Positions 1 through 12,699 of a stretch of 64,000 bases of DNA are shown piece after piece. Each line of letters begins with the position of its first letter. Position 1 is the stretch's first letter. The stretch comes from Chaunax sp. Z400 (taxonomy: Eukaryota > Chordata > Actinopteri > Lophiiformes > Chaunacidae), in assembly GCA_037577475.1 (NCBI GenBank), contig CM075204.1, forward strand, positions 5,851,355 through 5,915,354. The letters run 5' to 3'. The position numbers and the translations under genes are program-made. Below the pieces are notes generated by a model. It did no database searches. It saw nothing but the letters and a program-made list of their open reading frames with translations, and was not told where the DNA came from.

Positions 1-2090
1 AATTGGTCACCAACGACATTTGTCCAAGGGCCAGAATAATCCTAAGTAGACAGTCAGGAGGCCAGACTTTCAAATAAAAAAGTATTTATTTAGGCCCAGA
101 AATAGATGGTTATTGTTTATTAGGTTTACTTTCTTGCTCTGTGAAATGTATTTTTACTAGGCTACATATCAGTATGACAGACAGACGCCTAAAACATCTG
201 CAATCCATAGATCATAAATTAGAAAATGATCTCAGACCTCCACCAAGGAAGCAATCAGTGTTCAATACAAAACTATGAAATTCTACTTCAGGGTCTCTGG
301 AAGCAAACAATACAAGAGTTAGCAAGCTTAGTTATTCCCCAACAGCTTCCTCCAGTACTCTGACCAGTGAGCTGCTGTCAGCTCCAGTGGACCGTCAGAC
401 TGGGAGCCAGTTTTGATGGGGGGTTCATTCTGTAGAACAGGTGACTGATGACTCTTTGGATCGTGACCAGGGTTTGGTAAGATGATTGGTGATCACTCCC
501 AGGACAGACTGGGCATCTCCCACTGTCCCACTGGACAGTACGTTACAAGCATGACGTCATTATTATTCTGTGGGACAGCTGTGGCCCCCAGTAGATGGTC
601 ATTATAATGTTGTGTGTGTGTGTATATATACAGTATATATATATATATATATATATAAATATATAAGCTTACAGATATTTGCAGAATGCATCATTATTTA
701 ATACTTAATTTAAAGGTTCATTAACTGAATTTACACAAGATTGACATCATCTTATAAAATTGTCAAAATAAACCAAACGACTGTGTTAAGCAGGCTAAAT
801 GTCCAGAGAGGTGCAGATTCATTGATCCATTGTTTCTGTAAAAAATATTGATTAATGAATAAATTGACACTTTCATGTTATGAAGTTCAACCTAAAAGCA
901 AAAATCATTTTCTCACATAAAACATACATTTTTTAGACTCTTTTTTTGTGTGTGTTGATTAGAAAGATATTTTAAAAGATATTTCAAAAATCTTGTAACA
1001 TTAAATTTATGAGTATGGATAGACTCCACTAAACAGAAGTGAAGAAATATGTTTATATTTCAGTGGGTTAAAGCTTTAAAACCTTTATTTTTGCAAGGTT
1101 GCACACATGGACTAGACTTTGACCATAAACACTATGCATTTTGACTGAATGCACAGCATGTTATAATTTAATCAATATAACAAAATAAGTCATATTTAAT
1201 CATTTTATTTTATTTAATGGTTAGTTTCTGCCATAAGAAGCAAGGCAGCAATCTTCCATAACACGTCTAATCAGTCAGATATCAGCTAACACAACCTTGG
1301 GTAGATTTTAGCATCATCTCCACCCTCCACAGGCCATCATGTTCCTGTCTCTGATGCACCTGCTACAGTAGATGTAAGCCAGGGCTCATTATAGCTGCAG
1401 TGTTTGTATCTCAGCCCATCTCTGGGTCTGCATAACCTCACTACAAAGTCCACCATGTCTCTCATTACGTCGACACTGCTCTGCTGCATTCAGTGGTTCC
1501 TTTAAAGTGGCCCACTATAAAGAGAAGGCCCCGGGTCCAAGAACTACCACATGAAAAATGGAAAGAGAGACAGAGAGGCAGAGTTAGATTGCTCTCATCA
1601 GTGAACTCCAGACTGGATGTTGTTAGTAAAGTATAGAACCCACTAAATGACCTTCTCTTCTCTCATTACCAGAATGCTAGTTGTTTGTGGGCAAAATCGC
1701 CTTCCTTGTAAGAAAAACGAAAGAACATTGATGTGTTTTCATTTCACTTCTGACATATAATCAATACTATATTTACACAAACCAAAATAAAATTTGGGCT
1801 TTTTTCTCTAAAAGGAGGTGAAAATAATAATTTTAGCCGTTTAGCTCCATTCACTCCCATTCATTGAGGACTCCTTCCAGAGCTCCCTCTATGAGGAGTT
1901 AATAGGGAGTGAACAGGCTGTATGTAGAATGGATGTGGTTTGAGTCAGACTGGAGAATGTTTAGTTTTCAGAATTTCCTGTTTCATGGTGGAACATTGGA
2001 ATTAGCTGTTCACAGAATATCTTTTTATCATTAAGGCATTAAGACTGTGCTAAATTTGAAGTAGATCGGGTATGAGGGTTTCTTGAAGTT
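1..2090. other. Gene-free stretch
   Basis: No gene, RNA gene or recognisable element was seen apart from the GT/TA microsatellite listed separately. The sequence is A+T rich, with short open frames only and no family motifs. From about 2,090 to 2,330 the composition resembles old dispersed non-coding repeats of fish genomes, but I cannot assign a family. Confidence 0.5.
611..656. repeat. GT/TA microsatellite
   Basis: A short GT run passes into an interrupted TA run. This is a simple sequence repeat with no sign of function. Confidence 0.85.
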
Positions 2091-2979
2091 TGTAAATTAT
2101 TAAAATTGCACAGTAGATTCTAAATAGCTGACTTCCTGTTGCGTTTAAGTCATGGCACCAAAAGCCTTTTTTTTCCACCTTCAGGAGTTACATGTACCCA
2201 ACAAATTTTGCCCCTGGAAGTGAAACGTGTTTCAAGGGCTCCTTGAAATATGAAGAGGTTACTATTGAGCCATTTAGACAGACCCAAACCTCAAAGATAT
2301 ATGAGATATCAAGTTTCATCATTTCAGACAAGCGCACCAATTTTTAAGGTGGTACTTTGACCAATCCGGCCCTCTTTGCTCCAGCTCCTAATAGTTTGGT
2401 CCAACCATGATCCATGGGAACTTGCAAAATGAGAAAGCACAAAGACTCTGGGGATGAAAGCCAAGTTAATAACATGAATTAATGAGACATGAATATGTAG
2501 AGGAGGAGAGGGAGAGGAGGAGAGAGAAGCTAAGTGCATTATGGGAAGTCCTATAGCAGCATAGCTTGATACCTGATAGCTGAAGGCTCTGGCTCCCAAA
2601 TGAAAACAGAGTCATCTATCATGGTCATTGGTTGGCTGTGACTCAGGGGGAACAAGGTTTCTCACCATTAATTAATTTATTCATCAATCACAGGGGTTCT
2701 GTTCAAGTATCCTTGAGTAATACACTGTCACTGCTGTTATATTCACTGTTGCCCTGTAAACAGGACACATTAAAACAGCAGGGAGGGGTGTTGTCGTTTT
2801 GTTGGTCAACCCAGTGCAACCACCTGCCTAATCCCCACCCACCTCCACACAAATACATTTAGACACACACACAATTGGCAGCGTTCCCCTCCTGGCTGAC
2901 TTTGTGGTCTTATCTTGAAATACACATCGCCCTTCCTTCCCTCTCCAGCTGTACACCCTGTCATTAGAGGGAAGCAACT

Positions 2980-3089
<110 letters not shown>

Positions 3090-3199
3090 GTTTTTGACCA
3101 TGTACATACAAACATCCAGATTGTGAACCGGCTCTACTTAACCTTACATCATATTGTCTAATTATGGGCTCTTCCAAAAACGCAAACGTGAATTCATCC

Positions 3200-6100
3200 A
3201 ACGTTTGAAGTTTTGATCCTATTCATACCTTTGCTTAAAGTTTGTGGGTGTATCACCTCGGTAGTTTTTCTTATGAATCTCAGGCACTGGGGAAAATGAA
3301 AAATACTGCAGGACAAGGATTAAAGGGTAGGTTTACAATTCTTCAAGTCTAAATGTCTTTATAAGTCACGGGGAACAAAATTCACAGTCCTTGTTCTGCA
3401 TAAAGATTGAAATCCTCTGCAGGATTATAGCCCATACAGGGCAAGTCTGTCATGTTCGTTCACGATTTATGTGCAGTTCTATCATCAAGCTATGACCTGA
3501 CTGCTCATTCTGAAAGGCCAGGTAGAAGTCTGTTACCCAAAGAAGAAGTAGAGGTTTGTTTGCTGGTGGAGGATCCACTATCTATACAAGGCAGGAACGT
3601 CCATCCTGTGTGCATATATGGACTCACAGGTGTGCTGGGAACATGTAGTTTGGTTTGGAGATTTTGCAGAGTGAATTGGTCGTACACTAGCTTCTACTAT
3701 ATAGATTGAACATTCATAGCATGGAACTGTTCAGGCACTCTGTTTGTCACAGTTTGGGGAATCGACTCTGCTTGGCTCTGCTTCAGCTGTGTAAGAGACT
3801 GTAAGTCAGGAATTCATCCGACCAACCTACAGTCAGTCAGGAGAGCTGTGATCACTCCTCCCTCTCTTGCTCGTTGCAGGACAAAACTAAAATTTGGGCC
3901 AACTCTGAAATGTCTCACGCAGCTCAAAAGACTTGTCAAAAACAGGCTTAAATTCTACAGTGCATGTCCATCTTAAATGTATTTAAAAAGTTATCTGAAG
4001 TTAATATGAAGAAGTTGGTACCTTCCAACAAAAACAAGCTGTTTAGTGTAATATTCCCTCTTTGTGTTCTCCCAGACAGCGTTTCCCTGTTGAGCTGCAG
4101 GAACAGAGAGTGTATCTACCTGACTTACTAAGGATGCTGAGGCCTCATATTAGCTTGGACTGTGGATTTTGTCCCCCATCCCTTAGAATGAAAGCACATT
4201 GGGAAGAGATTGCTCATGATCTCTAATGACTCTGAAAGGTCATAACAAAAGTGTGAATGTTGCTTGAAAAACTAATCCTCACATTTAAGCCTTGTGCTGG
4301 ACAAAAGTGACCTTTTACATCAGAAAAATGCCTTTTCAGACAGACTTTTCACTGGAGTCTGTGTCGGGGATTTATATTCAATAATACCCAGGAGCAGAAA
4401 AACACATTACAGAGATTTTGTTTTTTACTAAACCTATACACACTATATACTTCATTCGTACTACACACTTAAGAAGTTATTTTTCTTTGTGTTATTCAAA
4501 AACACACACAAAATCCTTACCTGCAGAAGTTTCCTGATTGTGATCAGGTCTCAGGAGTCCTGCATCAAACCTCTCCTCAGACTGAGGACCTACTTTCAGA
4601 GCTTTAAACTAAAGATAAAATAAGAGCAGACACACCTTTCTTTTCTTTCTTTTTATGAGTTCCTTCTAACTCAAACGGTTAGGGGCTACTTTTAGCCTGG
4701 AAATGTTACGGCTCCTTTGTTTCCTGCTCAAGCATCAGAGGTTAGTAGATTATTGCTTTCTGTCAGTGGAAGCACATTATCCCTATAGGGCCCTGACACA
4801 CAATATGGGCTGTCTGTGAGTATGTGTGAGTATGTGTCTGTGAGTGTCTGTGGTCCTATTTTTTGCGATGTGCCCCATATTATTGGCACTATTCAACCCT
4901 TGCTGGTGGGTTTTTGGTCAAATGAGTGTGTTGAATCAGCTGAAGACCTCGTCCATGAGAGAAAACACCGGTCATTAAATTGGAAAGTGTCGTGAGGGTC
5001 TCACGTTAGCATTTGGTGCTCTTGTTTTGTACCAGATGAACGCATCCAGTCTCTGAAAATGAAAAAACAAACTTTTTTTGTCTATGTTTTCTACTGATTT
5101 TATTTTTTCTTATTCAAAATAGAAAATGAAAATTTAAATTTCACTCCTCCCTTTTTGGACATGAAAAGGAAAACTCCTTGTATTTCAATTTTAGTTTTTG
5201 TATTTTAAAACGAAAAATCAAATAATCTTTTAAAAAATATATATTTTCTGAAACCAAATGACCAAAAGATACACAGACCCGTGAGCTAGGCCACCAACTG
5301 CTCGACATTAAAGGAGGCTTCACTACAATCAAGCTACCCCTCAGAGGAATGTCAGGTAAGATGCAGTATCGTTAAGCGTGATGCTACGACCACACTACTG
5401 AGAAATTTAGTTAAACAGCACCACTATTCATAGACCAGCTGAAACGCCTGAGTGGTCGTTTTGTTTGAAAATCCTGTATAGTTTTCCTTTATATAAAAGT
5501 ACACACATATTATGTATTATTAAAATGTATTTAAAGTATCAACAGTAAGCTACACTCAGTAGAGGCTACAGTATGTACAGAAGGAATCCACGTCCCTTCC
5601 TTCACTACAATATATTCCACAGACCTTAAATGAACATACACCATATCATACATGAAATAGTGAATACATACCAACACAGGGTAGGATTTTTCTTTTCTTT
5701 TTTCAATTTTTGCAGTTTCCATGACGCTACACAGGAATTGCATCCTATGACCAAGGATGATGTACTGTGACAATACGATTAATGGGGTCGTGTTTCTAAG
5801 GAGAGATCAATTGTTGCATTTGGAAGACTGTTGGCATTTAAATTACCCGGTCACTGCGATGTTATTTGCAGAGAAAAAAGATCAATACCGCTGAGCCAGG
5901 CTCCAACATTGAGGAGTATGTTGGGGTGAGGAGCAGTAGGCCAGTGGTGACAGGGAGGACAACAAGAGGAGGGGCAGGAGGGGCAGGAGGGGTAGCAAAA
6001 ACCCCAACACCTGTCAGCCTGGCCATGAGTCCATAAAGTATGTCAGGGCAGAGCCAAGCGAGAGGAAGGTCAGCCCTAACAGAGACACAGCAAGGAGGAA

Positions 6101-7290
6101 ACACGGGGGGAGCCAGTGACACCAGTAAAACCAGCAATGTGTTGGAACTTCCATCTTCATCCTCCTGTATCCTCTCCCTCATTCCAGACTGGTGTGGTTT
6201 CTCACAGCTGTGTCTGGCCACAGAACCCCAGGATCACATTTTTTAACATTTAGCCAATATTATAAAAATTAATAGGCCAATTAAAATAAAAAAAATAACC
6301 ACTTGATGTTCCACTGCTATATGCATTGGGTCCAGGTCCAGATCATAATATGGTTCTGGGAGATTAGAGTATATATTTGGAGGGGGACAATATGTATTAG
6401 GTCACAGTTCAGTATCAGATAGGGGTAAAGACATGGTACCGTCACCAATATGTACCTGAGATGATGTGCATTCCGAGTCAGTCAAATGGATTTGACTTAC
6501 TTTATTACTTACTTATTACTGTAAAAGGTAAGAAGTTATATTTAGATGAACTGATATCACTGGTGGAGACCCTGCAGAGGAATCTGAGCGCTGGTGTGAA
6601 ACCTCAACTGAGACACTGTTGTAAATAAATGTGATAAGATTTCATGGCTTGTTATCACAGCTAAAATTAGATTAAGGTTTCTTATTCACGTTTCCCATGA
6701 CTGGGATAAGCAGGCTTGTCACCACAATGTTACAGGTCATTCTGTAACCTCCAGGCAGCTACTGGGCTCTCTAAAAAAAAACTTCTCCACTGCTGCTGAA
6801 AGCTGGCGGGGATAAAGACCCATCGATGCACAAGTGTTAGGGAGGGTTTCACTGTAAAATTTAATGCCTGTTAAGTAAAATATTTTGGCTGGATATTTGA
6901 ACTGAATGGATTAACAGATGTGATGATGAATCATCTGCTGGTTTATTAAAATGATCACATTTAGAGCTGAGGGCTGAATGACCAGAGTAGAGGTGGACCC
7001 TCCACTCACAGCTCAGGCAATTTACTTCATGAGGGTTAATGTTGCTGTAAAAACGTCATCTGTCATCGGGGGAGAAGTTCTAGCATAATGAAGCTGTTCA
7101 CCCTGCACAGGCATCCATGGGAATGACACTGAATCCCCAGGCAATAGAAGCAGAATGTGGTTGTACCCCGAGACTCAGCCACACCAGCATTTATAAGAGC
7201 AAAGTGTAATGACAACATTTTAATGGGATTAATAGATTCACTCACAGAGGAAAAGTAAATCTGTGCAGAAAAACACAGTCGGCAGACACG
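3200..7290. other. Gene-free stretch
   Basis: No supported gene. The longest open frame is on the - strand at 5,862-6,221 (119 codons) and contains a Pro/Ala/Leu-rich run made by a small GGGGCAGGA tandem near 5,970. It matches no family I recognise, has no clear splice context, and is probably chance. The rest is A+T-rich sequence without visible repeats. Confidence 0.5.
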
Positions 7291-7299
7291 TGTAGCACA

Positions 7300-8055
7300 G
7301 ATGTTACAGATGTTATGGCTCATTGCACAGTGGAGGCAGATCACATTTAGTGACAAGTCCAGATTTAACTTGCACAGAGCTGATGGTCGTAGGCATTTGT
7401 ATCATCACCATGGGGAACGCTATCCTGCAGCATACATCCAGGAAGTGGACCGTTTTTGTGGTGTTGTCATGGTGTGACATTGCTAATGGATGGCGGTCAC
7501 ACCTTGTCCACATCCACGGTACACTGACAGCTATCTGTTACTGAGATACGGTCCTACGTCCACATGTCATTCCCAGGATACAGCAATCAGGCATCACCTT
7601 CATACATGACAATGCCAGACCACATGTGGCTCATGTCTGTCAGGAGTAGTCTACCTGGACCAGAACAATGTCGCTGTCCTTCCTTGACCAGCATATTCAC
7701 CAGATCTCAACCCAATAGAGCATCTGTGGGATGTTCTGAATCACCGGGTGAGACGGAGAGATCCTGCCCCAGCAACACATGAACAACTTGTCACAGCTCT
7801 GCAGGAAGAATGACGTCATCCTACAAGTCCAGAATAACATCTGATCCATTCAGGAGGTGTAAAGTAGTGATAAGTGCTGGAGGTGATCACACATTACTGA
7901 CTGTTGTTGTTGTTCTCTGTATCACCATCCACACTTTCTGACTTGTTAACACTAAAGACAACAACCACTAATCTGTACAAAAATGATTGTTCTGTATGAC
8001 TAAAGATGTGTGAACCATAATTTGCCTTTAATATGAACAGGATGGCATGAAATCC
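7300..8055 (+). mobile_element. Tc1-like transposase remnant, copy 1
   Basis: Read across several frameshifts and stops, this segment gives the catalytic landmarks of a Tc1/mariner DDE transposase in order: SDKSRFNL (first Asp) near 7,350, HDNARPHVAH (second Asp) near 7,605, and AYSPDLNPIEHLWDVLN (the Glu box) near 7,695-7,740, followed by the C-terminal tail. The paired-type DNA-binding half is missing or unrecognisable upstream. About 200 bp of 3' non-coding sequence is shared with a second copy at 18,815-19,545 on the other strand, which sets the right boundary near 8,055. No intact reading frame remains, so this is a dead copy. Family assignment rests on the motifs; the exact subfamily is unknown. 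Confidence 0.85.
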
Positions 8056-8059
8056 TGCT

Positions 8060-9770
8060 AATTGATGCGTTTTTACTGTTGCTCAGTTATACAACAACGT
8101 TACATGAATTAATTACAATGTACCAGACCTTCTCATGGCATTTCTTCATTAATACAAAGTCTGTACAATAGATAATATTAATTAAAGTTGTTTAATTTAT
8201 GTTTAAATCATAAGACCGTTACAATGTTGTGTCAGTGTCCTTTTTTTAACAAATTAATTGTGACTGCAGTATAAATGTTGATTTAAAATAGAATCTTTAA
8301 CCTCAAAAATATAATAACCTTTCTGACCACAAGTCAAAGGTGAAATTTGGGATCAAACCCCAGGAACAGCGTCTGGCTTTAAGGCCAATGCCACATAGTG
8401 GCCAAACTATGTCATTACACCGTCATGCACACATGCCCAAATAGACTTTTTCCTAAAGCAGCAGTGAAATATGGTAGATAAAAATTCCACAACCCTTGTG
8501 AAATTACTATCAGAAATTGGTAGAATTTAAAATGATGTATTATAACATGAAAAGTCTATAAGCGTCGCACAATTAAATCATTTTATCCCCATTAAACTTG
8601 GCAGAGGGCTAAAGTGGACATTTATGGCTCAGCTGGGAGATGTCTGGAGTATGTATGCTCATGGTTAGCATGCTAACAAAGTCCAGCTAAGGCTGATGGG
8701 AATTCATTTTGTCTGTATTGGAAAAGTTAAGTAACTCAGAGAGAAACTCATAAAGATTCATCTTCTGGGAACAATGAACATTTGCGGTAAATTTTGTGCC
8801 AATCTATCCAGTCGATACTGTATGTTTCATGTGATAAATTAAAACCTATGAGGAGGATCATCTGGGTTCCATGGACACCAATAGCAAGTGTCTCTCATTA
8901 CTGTTGCAGGTTGTTTTTCCCACCTCAGTTCCAAACAACTCAAAATGAAAACAATGTGACTTCAGCAGCTGGTAAAGATCAAATGTTCCTTGAAAAGAGC
9001 ACGGATGGAAGGCCATGTTTCTGTGCAGCCGAAGGTCCTTCATAGCCTTACACACTGATCTGAAGGTGACCTCTGACCTGCCTAAAGGGGGGGAAACAAA
9101 TCCTCCACAGGGGTTAGCAAATTACATTTACCTTCCAATCAGGACAACCCACATATTGGAACAACACAGCGAGTGATGGTTATAGATGGTTTTAATGAAC
9201 TAGACCTGCTTTTATGGCTCTCTGCTGCCCATGAATTAAACCTCTGTCAGAATGCCCCACCCATCTGCAATTACATGCTGTTTGCCATATGGGAGATGAG
9301 GCTTGACAGCTCATATCCAGCTTGAATAATTACTCTATAATCTATAAAAATGCAACATTTCACCTTCAGGCTGTACTGTATATGCCAGTCATGCTGATGA
9401 GCTGCTGCTCTGAGAAGATTTCCAGCTGTGGGCTGAGTGTTAGACGCTGTAGCCACTGGACATACAGATGGAGAGCAGCCAGTCGCCCTATAGGTCGGAG
9501 TGTGGATGGAGGCACAGGACGTGTTGGATCAAAGTTTGACTTGATGGCTTTTATGAGGAGTTTCTTGTGTTGCTGTTGTTAAGGTTAACTTAACCTGTTG
9601 CTGTTAACTTAAGGTGACATTTCCAATACCTATTTTGTTTGGTTTATGTGATTGTGACATTTAACAGTTGTGTATTTATATTTATTTGTTTCTGCCACTT
9701 GGGGTCAATGATAACAAAATAAAACACGTCCATAGTTTGGGCTCCCTGTTGATGAAATCTGATGTGTACA
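8060..9770. other. Gene-free stretch
   Basis: No gene or clear element. It contains A+T-rich sequence and short open frames without family motifs. The part around 8,380-8,700 looks like old dispersed repeat sequence but could not be classified. Confidence 0.5.
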
Positions 9771-9779
9771 TTAATATGA

Positions 9780-9905
9780 TTACCTCTGCAATCGAGAGAT
9801 AGCATTGGTGCATTGGTGCAATTTGTTTGTTTGTTTGTGTTTGTTAGCAAGATAACTCAAAATGTTTGGGATGGATTTCAATGAACTTTTGTGGAAAGGT
9901 GGACG
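9780..9905 (+). repeat. Dispersed fish repeat (CTCTGCCAAGG type), partial
   Basis: The segment follows the pattern of the better copy at 24,782-24,947: a start like acctctgcca, a TTTG-rich stretch, then wording equivalent to 'gataactcaaaa...gatggatttcaatgaa'. It is truncated on the right, next to the V-SINE fragment. Assignment is by resemblance to the other copies in this window. Confidence 0.5.
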
Positions 9906-9977
9906 CTGGGGAGGGGAACAGGTGATTCCATTTTGAGGCTCATCTGGGAAGAAAAAAATTCTTTTCTTTTTTTTAAC

Positions 9978-10130
9978 AACAGTGGCACAGTTGGTAACAC
10001 TGTTTTCCTCACAGCAAGGTCCTGGGTTCAAATCCACCTGAGAACCTGTGACTTTTCTGTGTGGAGTTTGCATGTTCTCCCCCTGTCTGCGTGGGTTCCC
10101 TCCAGGTTCTCCGGCTTCCTCCCACCTTCC
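9978..10130 (+). mobile_element. V-SINE-type SINE fragment
   Basis: The 5' part is tRNA-like, with a good B box (ggttcaaatcc, 10,025-10,035) and an A-box-like segment near 9,985. It is followed by the conserved central domain of V-SINE/HE1-type fish SINEs, recognisable from tgtgtggagtttgcatgttc at about 10,060 and gtgggttccctccaggttct at about 10,090. The 3' tail shared with a partner LINE is absent, so the copy is 3'-truncated. SINEs of this type are transcribed by RNA polymerase III and mobilised by LINEs. The copy abuts the LINE remnant starting near 10,160. Confidence 0.75.
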
Positions 10131-10159
10131 AGGGCGCTCATGCTACATGTGCGACCCGA

Positions 10160-11745
10160 GAGCAGCTCGTTTGTTTGACAAAGTGTCTTTAACAAAAAGA
10201 AAAGTATTTTCTATAGAGGGAATAGCCAAGAAAAGAAAGAAATTAACAGAGAAGTTACGGAGATATGGAAAGCTAAAAGAACCTATAAGGATAGGGTGGA
10301 ACATAAATACAGCAGCGGAGATCTGCAGGCAGCCTGGAGGGGAATTGAATCCATGTCTTCAGTGACTCAGAGTGGCAGTAATTACGCAAGAAACTCATAA
10401 TAATAGAGGGAATAAATGATGCTGATCTCCCAAATAGTTTTAACTCTTTTTATTCTCGTTTTGAAAAACAGGATTTCTCTGAAAACAGAATCTCTCTCTC
10501 CAGACTGTGAGTTTGTCATTAAAAGGAACGTGTCAGAGATCTCCTGAAACGGGTCAATCTCAGGAAGGACCCTGCGGATGATCTTTGTGGACACACATTG
10601 TGTTATTGTGCTGATCAGCTTTGTGGTGTCTTTCAGCAGATCTTCCAGAGGTAAATCTTCAATTGTCATACCCATCCCCAAGAACACCAAACCCAAGCAG
10701 CTGAATGAGTTTAGACCAGTCGCCCTGACATCACTGATCAGGAAAATCTTTGAGAAAATTTTAAAACATTTTGTTTTGTCACCCATAAACTGACAAATTG
10801 ATCCACTGCAATGTGCAGACCAGGAAGGAAGAGAGGTCGAGGATGCAAAACTTTTTATACGGAATAACCTTAACAAACATCTAGAAAAGCCACAGGCTCA
10901 TGTCAGGCTTTTGTTTGCTGACTTTTCATCTGCATTCAACACAATGCAGCTGCATCTTCTGACTGAAAGGTTGCAAAGTGTTTTTAATTAGTCCCACCAG
11001 CTGGTGCTGTGGCTTTTAGATTTCTTGACTAACAGGTCCACAGGTTCACCTCAAGGATGTCTCCTTTCTCCTCTGTTATTTATACTGTACACAGATGGAT
11101 GCAGGAGCTCCCAGGAAGGCAGCTATTTGGTCAAATCTTCTGACGATACCTCACTGCTGTCCCTCCTCCGAGGCTCTGAATCAGACCATGGGGAGGTGCT
11201 CACTGATTTTATTTCTTGATGTGACAGTAATTGACTCGATTTGAATGTTACTAAAACCAAAGAACTCATCATTGATTTCAGTCGCAGTAGACATGAAGTC
11301 AAAGAGCATCATCCATAATAAAAGTGTAGAAGTTGTCACATCTTACCTGGGTACCATTTTAGACAACCAGCTCAAATGTGATGTGAAAACTGAAGCCATT
11401 GTGAAGAGGAGGCAACAGAGAATTCACCTTCTTCATTTTTACCAGTCTTTTATTGAGTCTTCTGAGTTTCTCTTTTATCTGCTGGTTTCACAGCCTAACA
11501 GTAAAAGAGAGAAACAGCTTGAACAGCATTGTAAACATTTGCTCCAATATTATACAGTAGGAGTGAGGCAAAGAGACCTGAACTCTTTTTGTGACCAACC
11601 AATCCTTGGAAAAGTAATGTGTACTCTGGCTTCCTCTGGTCATGTTCTTGCTTCAGAATCAGGGTGTCGGTTCTCTCTACCTGTTAGATACCAACCTGTA
11701 TGCAAGATGGTTCATCCCCTCTGCATTAAGGCTTTTAAATAAACA
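10160..11745 (+). mobile_element. L2-type LINE remnant (reverse transcriptase region)
   Basis: This is a decayed ORF2 of a non-LTR retrotransposon, read in several frames. Visible pieces, in order: an N-terminal linker (KYKDRVEH-like, 10,280-10,330); NEFRPVALTSLIRKIFEKI at about 10,700-10,760 (start of the RT fingers); LFADFSSAFNT-like near 10,915; LLDFLTNRS near 11,010; GSPQGCLLSPLLFILYTD near 11,045 (RT motif B'); the catalytic box, here YLVKSSDDTSLLSLL, near 11,125; then an AIVKRRQQRIHLLHFYQSFIES thumb segment from about 11,390 and a C-terminal part with GVRQRDLNSFCDQ near 11,555-11,600. Stops and frameshifts show it is dead. The wording matches L2/Maui-like LINEs of fish. No endonuclease domain is present, so the copy is 5'-truncated, as is usual for LINEs. 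Confidence 0.88.
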
Positions 11746-11749
11746 AACA

Positions 11750-12690
11750 TAGTTCTTTTGCTCACTGTTTATCTTTTTTAATCTATTTATCTTATTCAAC
11801 ATTTCCGTTTCTTGGCTCTTTGTATATTAATCTGTATGTTGTTTTTTTATGCTGGGGGGGCAATCTGGGCTATCTGGCCTCTGTTGGACTCTGAGGGGGG
11901 ACCCTTTGCACTCGTAGGGGCCCTGCTGCATGATCCTGGCCCAACACACCAGCAACCACCAAGACCCGATCTTCAGTGTCTGCTGAGCAAGTGTTTGTGG
12001 CCAACATCACGTGTGATTGTCTCTTGGGAGTCTTCAGGTTCTGGTCTGGCTGGGGGTGTTTGGAATATAAACCACGATCATTACTGCCTGTCTTTTCTGT
12101 ACTGCCTGTCCTTTTGTCCTTGTCTGTCTTGTTTTGTCTATATGTTTCACACATGGTGGATCAAAACCCTCTTTGATGTGAGTTGGGTATTAGTTCCAAT
12201 TAAAACGTAATAGGCTAGTTTTTCAAAGAGAGCTGGTGTAGGTCACACGCACACAATCACACACTCAGAAATAACACTGCTGCAAGATCAAACTGCATAT
12301 AATTTTTTTTGAATGTTTTTTACCAATCTTGGCGAAAATCAAAAGTATTCATGCAGACAGATTTATAATGAGAGGGAAAAAAGGGAGAAACAATTACAGA
12401 AAATGTATCTACAGTATGTACTATGCCATGGCCCCGCCCTACTCTGCCTCTGATTGGCTTGGTATGACATGTTTCTGACATTTTCAAAGTTCAGTGAGGG
12501 GACAGATTCAAAATGTCATCATAAAGCCAAGCTCTGCAACTGTCCCCTAGTTGTATGTATGTGTATCTATAGAATCAGCTGTATTTTAATTTCTATATTT
12601 TGCTCATGTTGATTATTATGCTTTTTTTTTTGTACAACCCTTTGAGACATGCTCTATGATGTCAGGCTATAATAAACTTGCCTTGAAGTG
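11750..12690. other. Probable LINE 3' flank and unassigned sequence
   Basis: From 11,750 to about 11,855 the T-rich sequence continues the 3' untranslated part of the LINE. The block 11,860-12,205 is more G+C rich and ends near aattaaaac; I cannot classify it, and it may be a separate insertion. Near 12,620-12,690 a T run followed by text ending in aataaacttgccttgaagtg looks like a retroelement tail. No gene was seen. Confidence 0.4.
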
Positions 12691-12699
12691 ACTCAGGAG

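Noticed and set aside
5862..6221. 119-codon - strand frame with a Pro/Ala-rich part
   Set aside because: No family resemblance, no splice signals of note, and part of it comes from a short GGGGCAGGA tandem.
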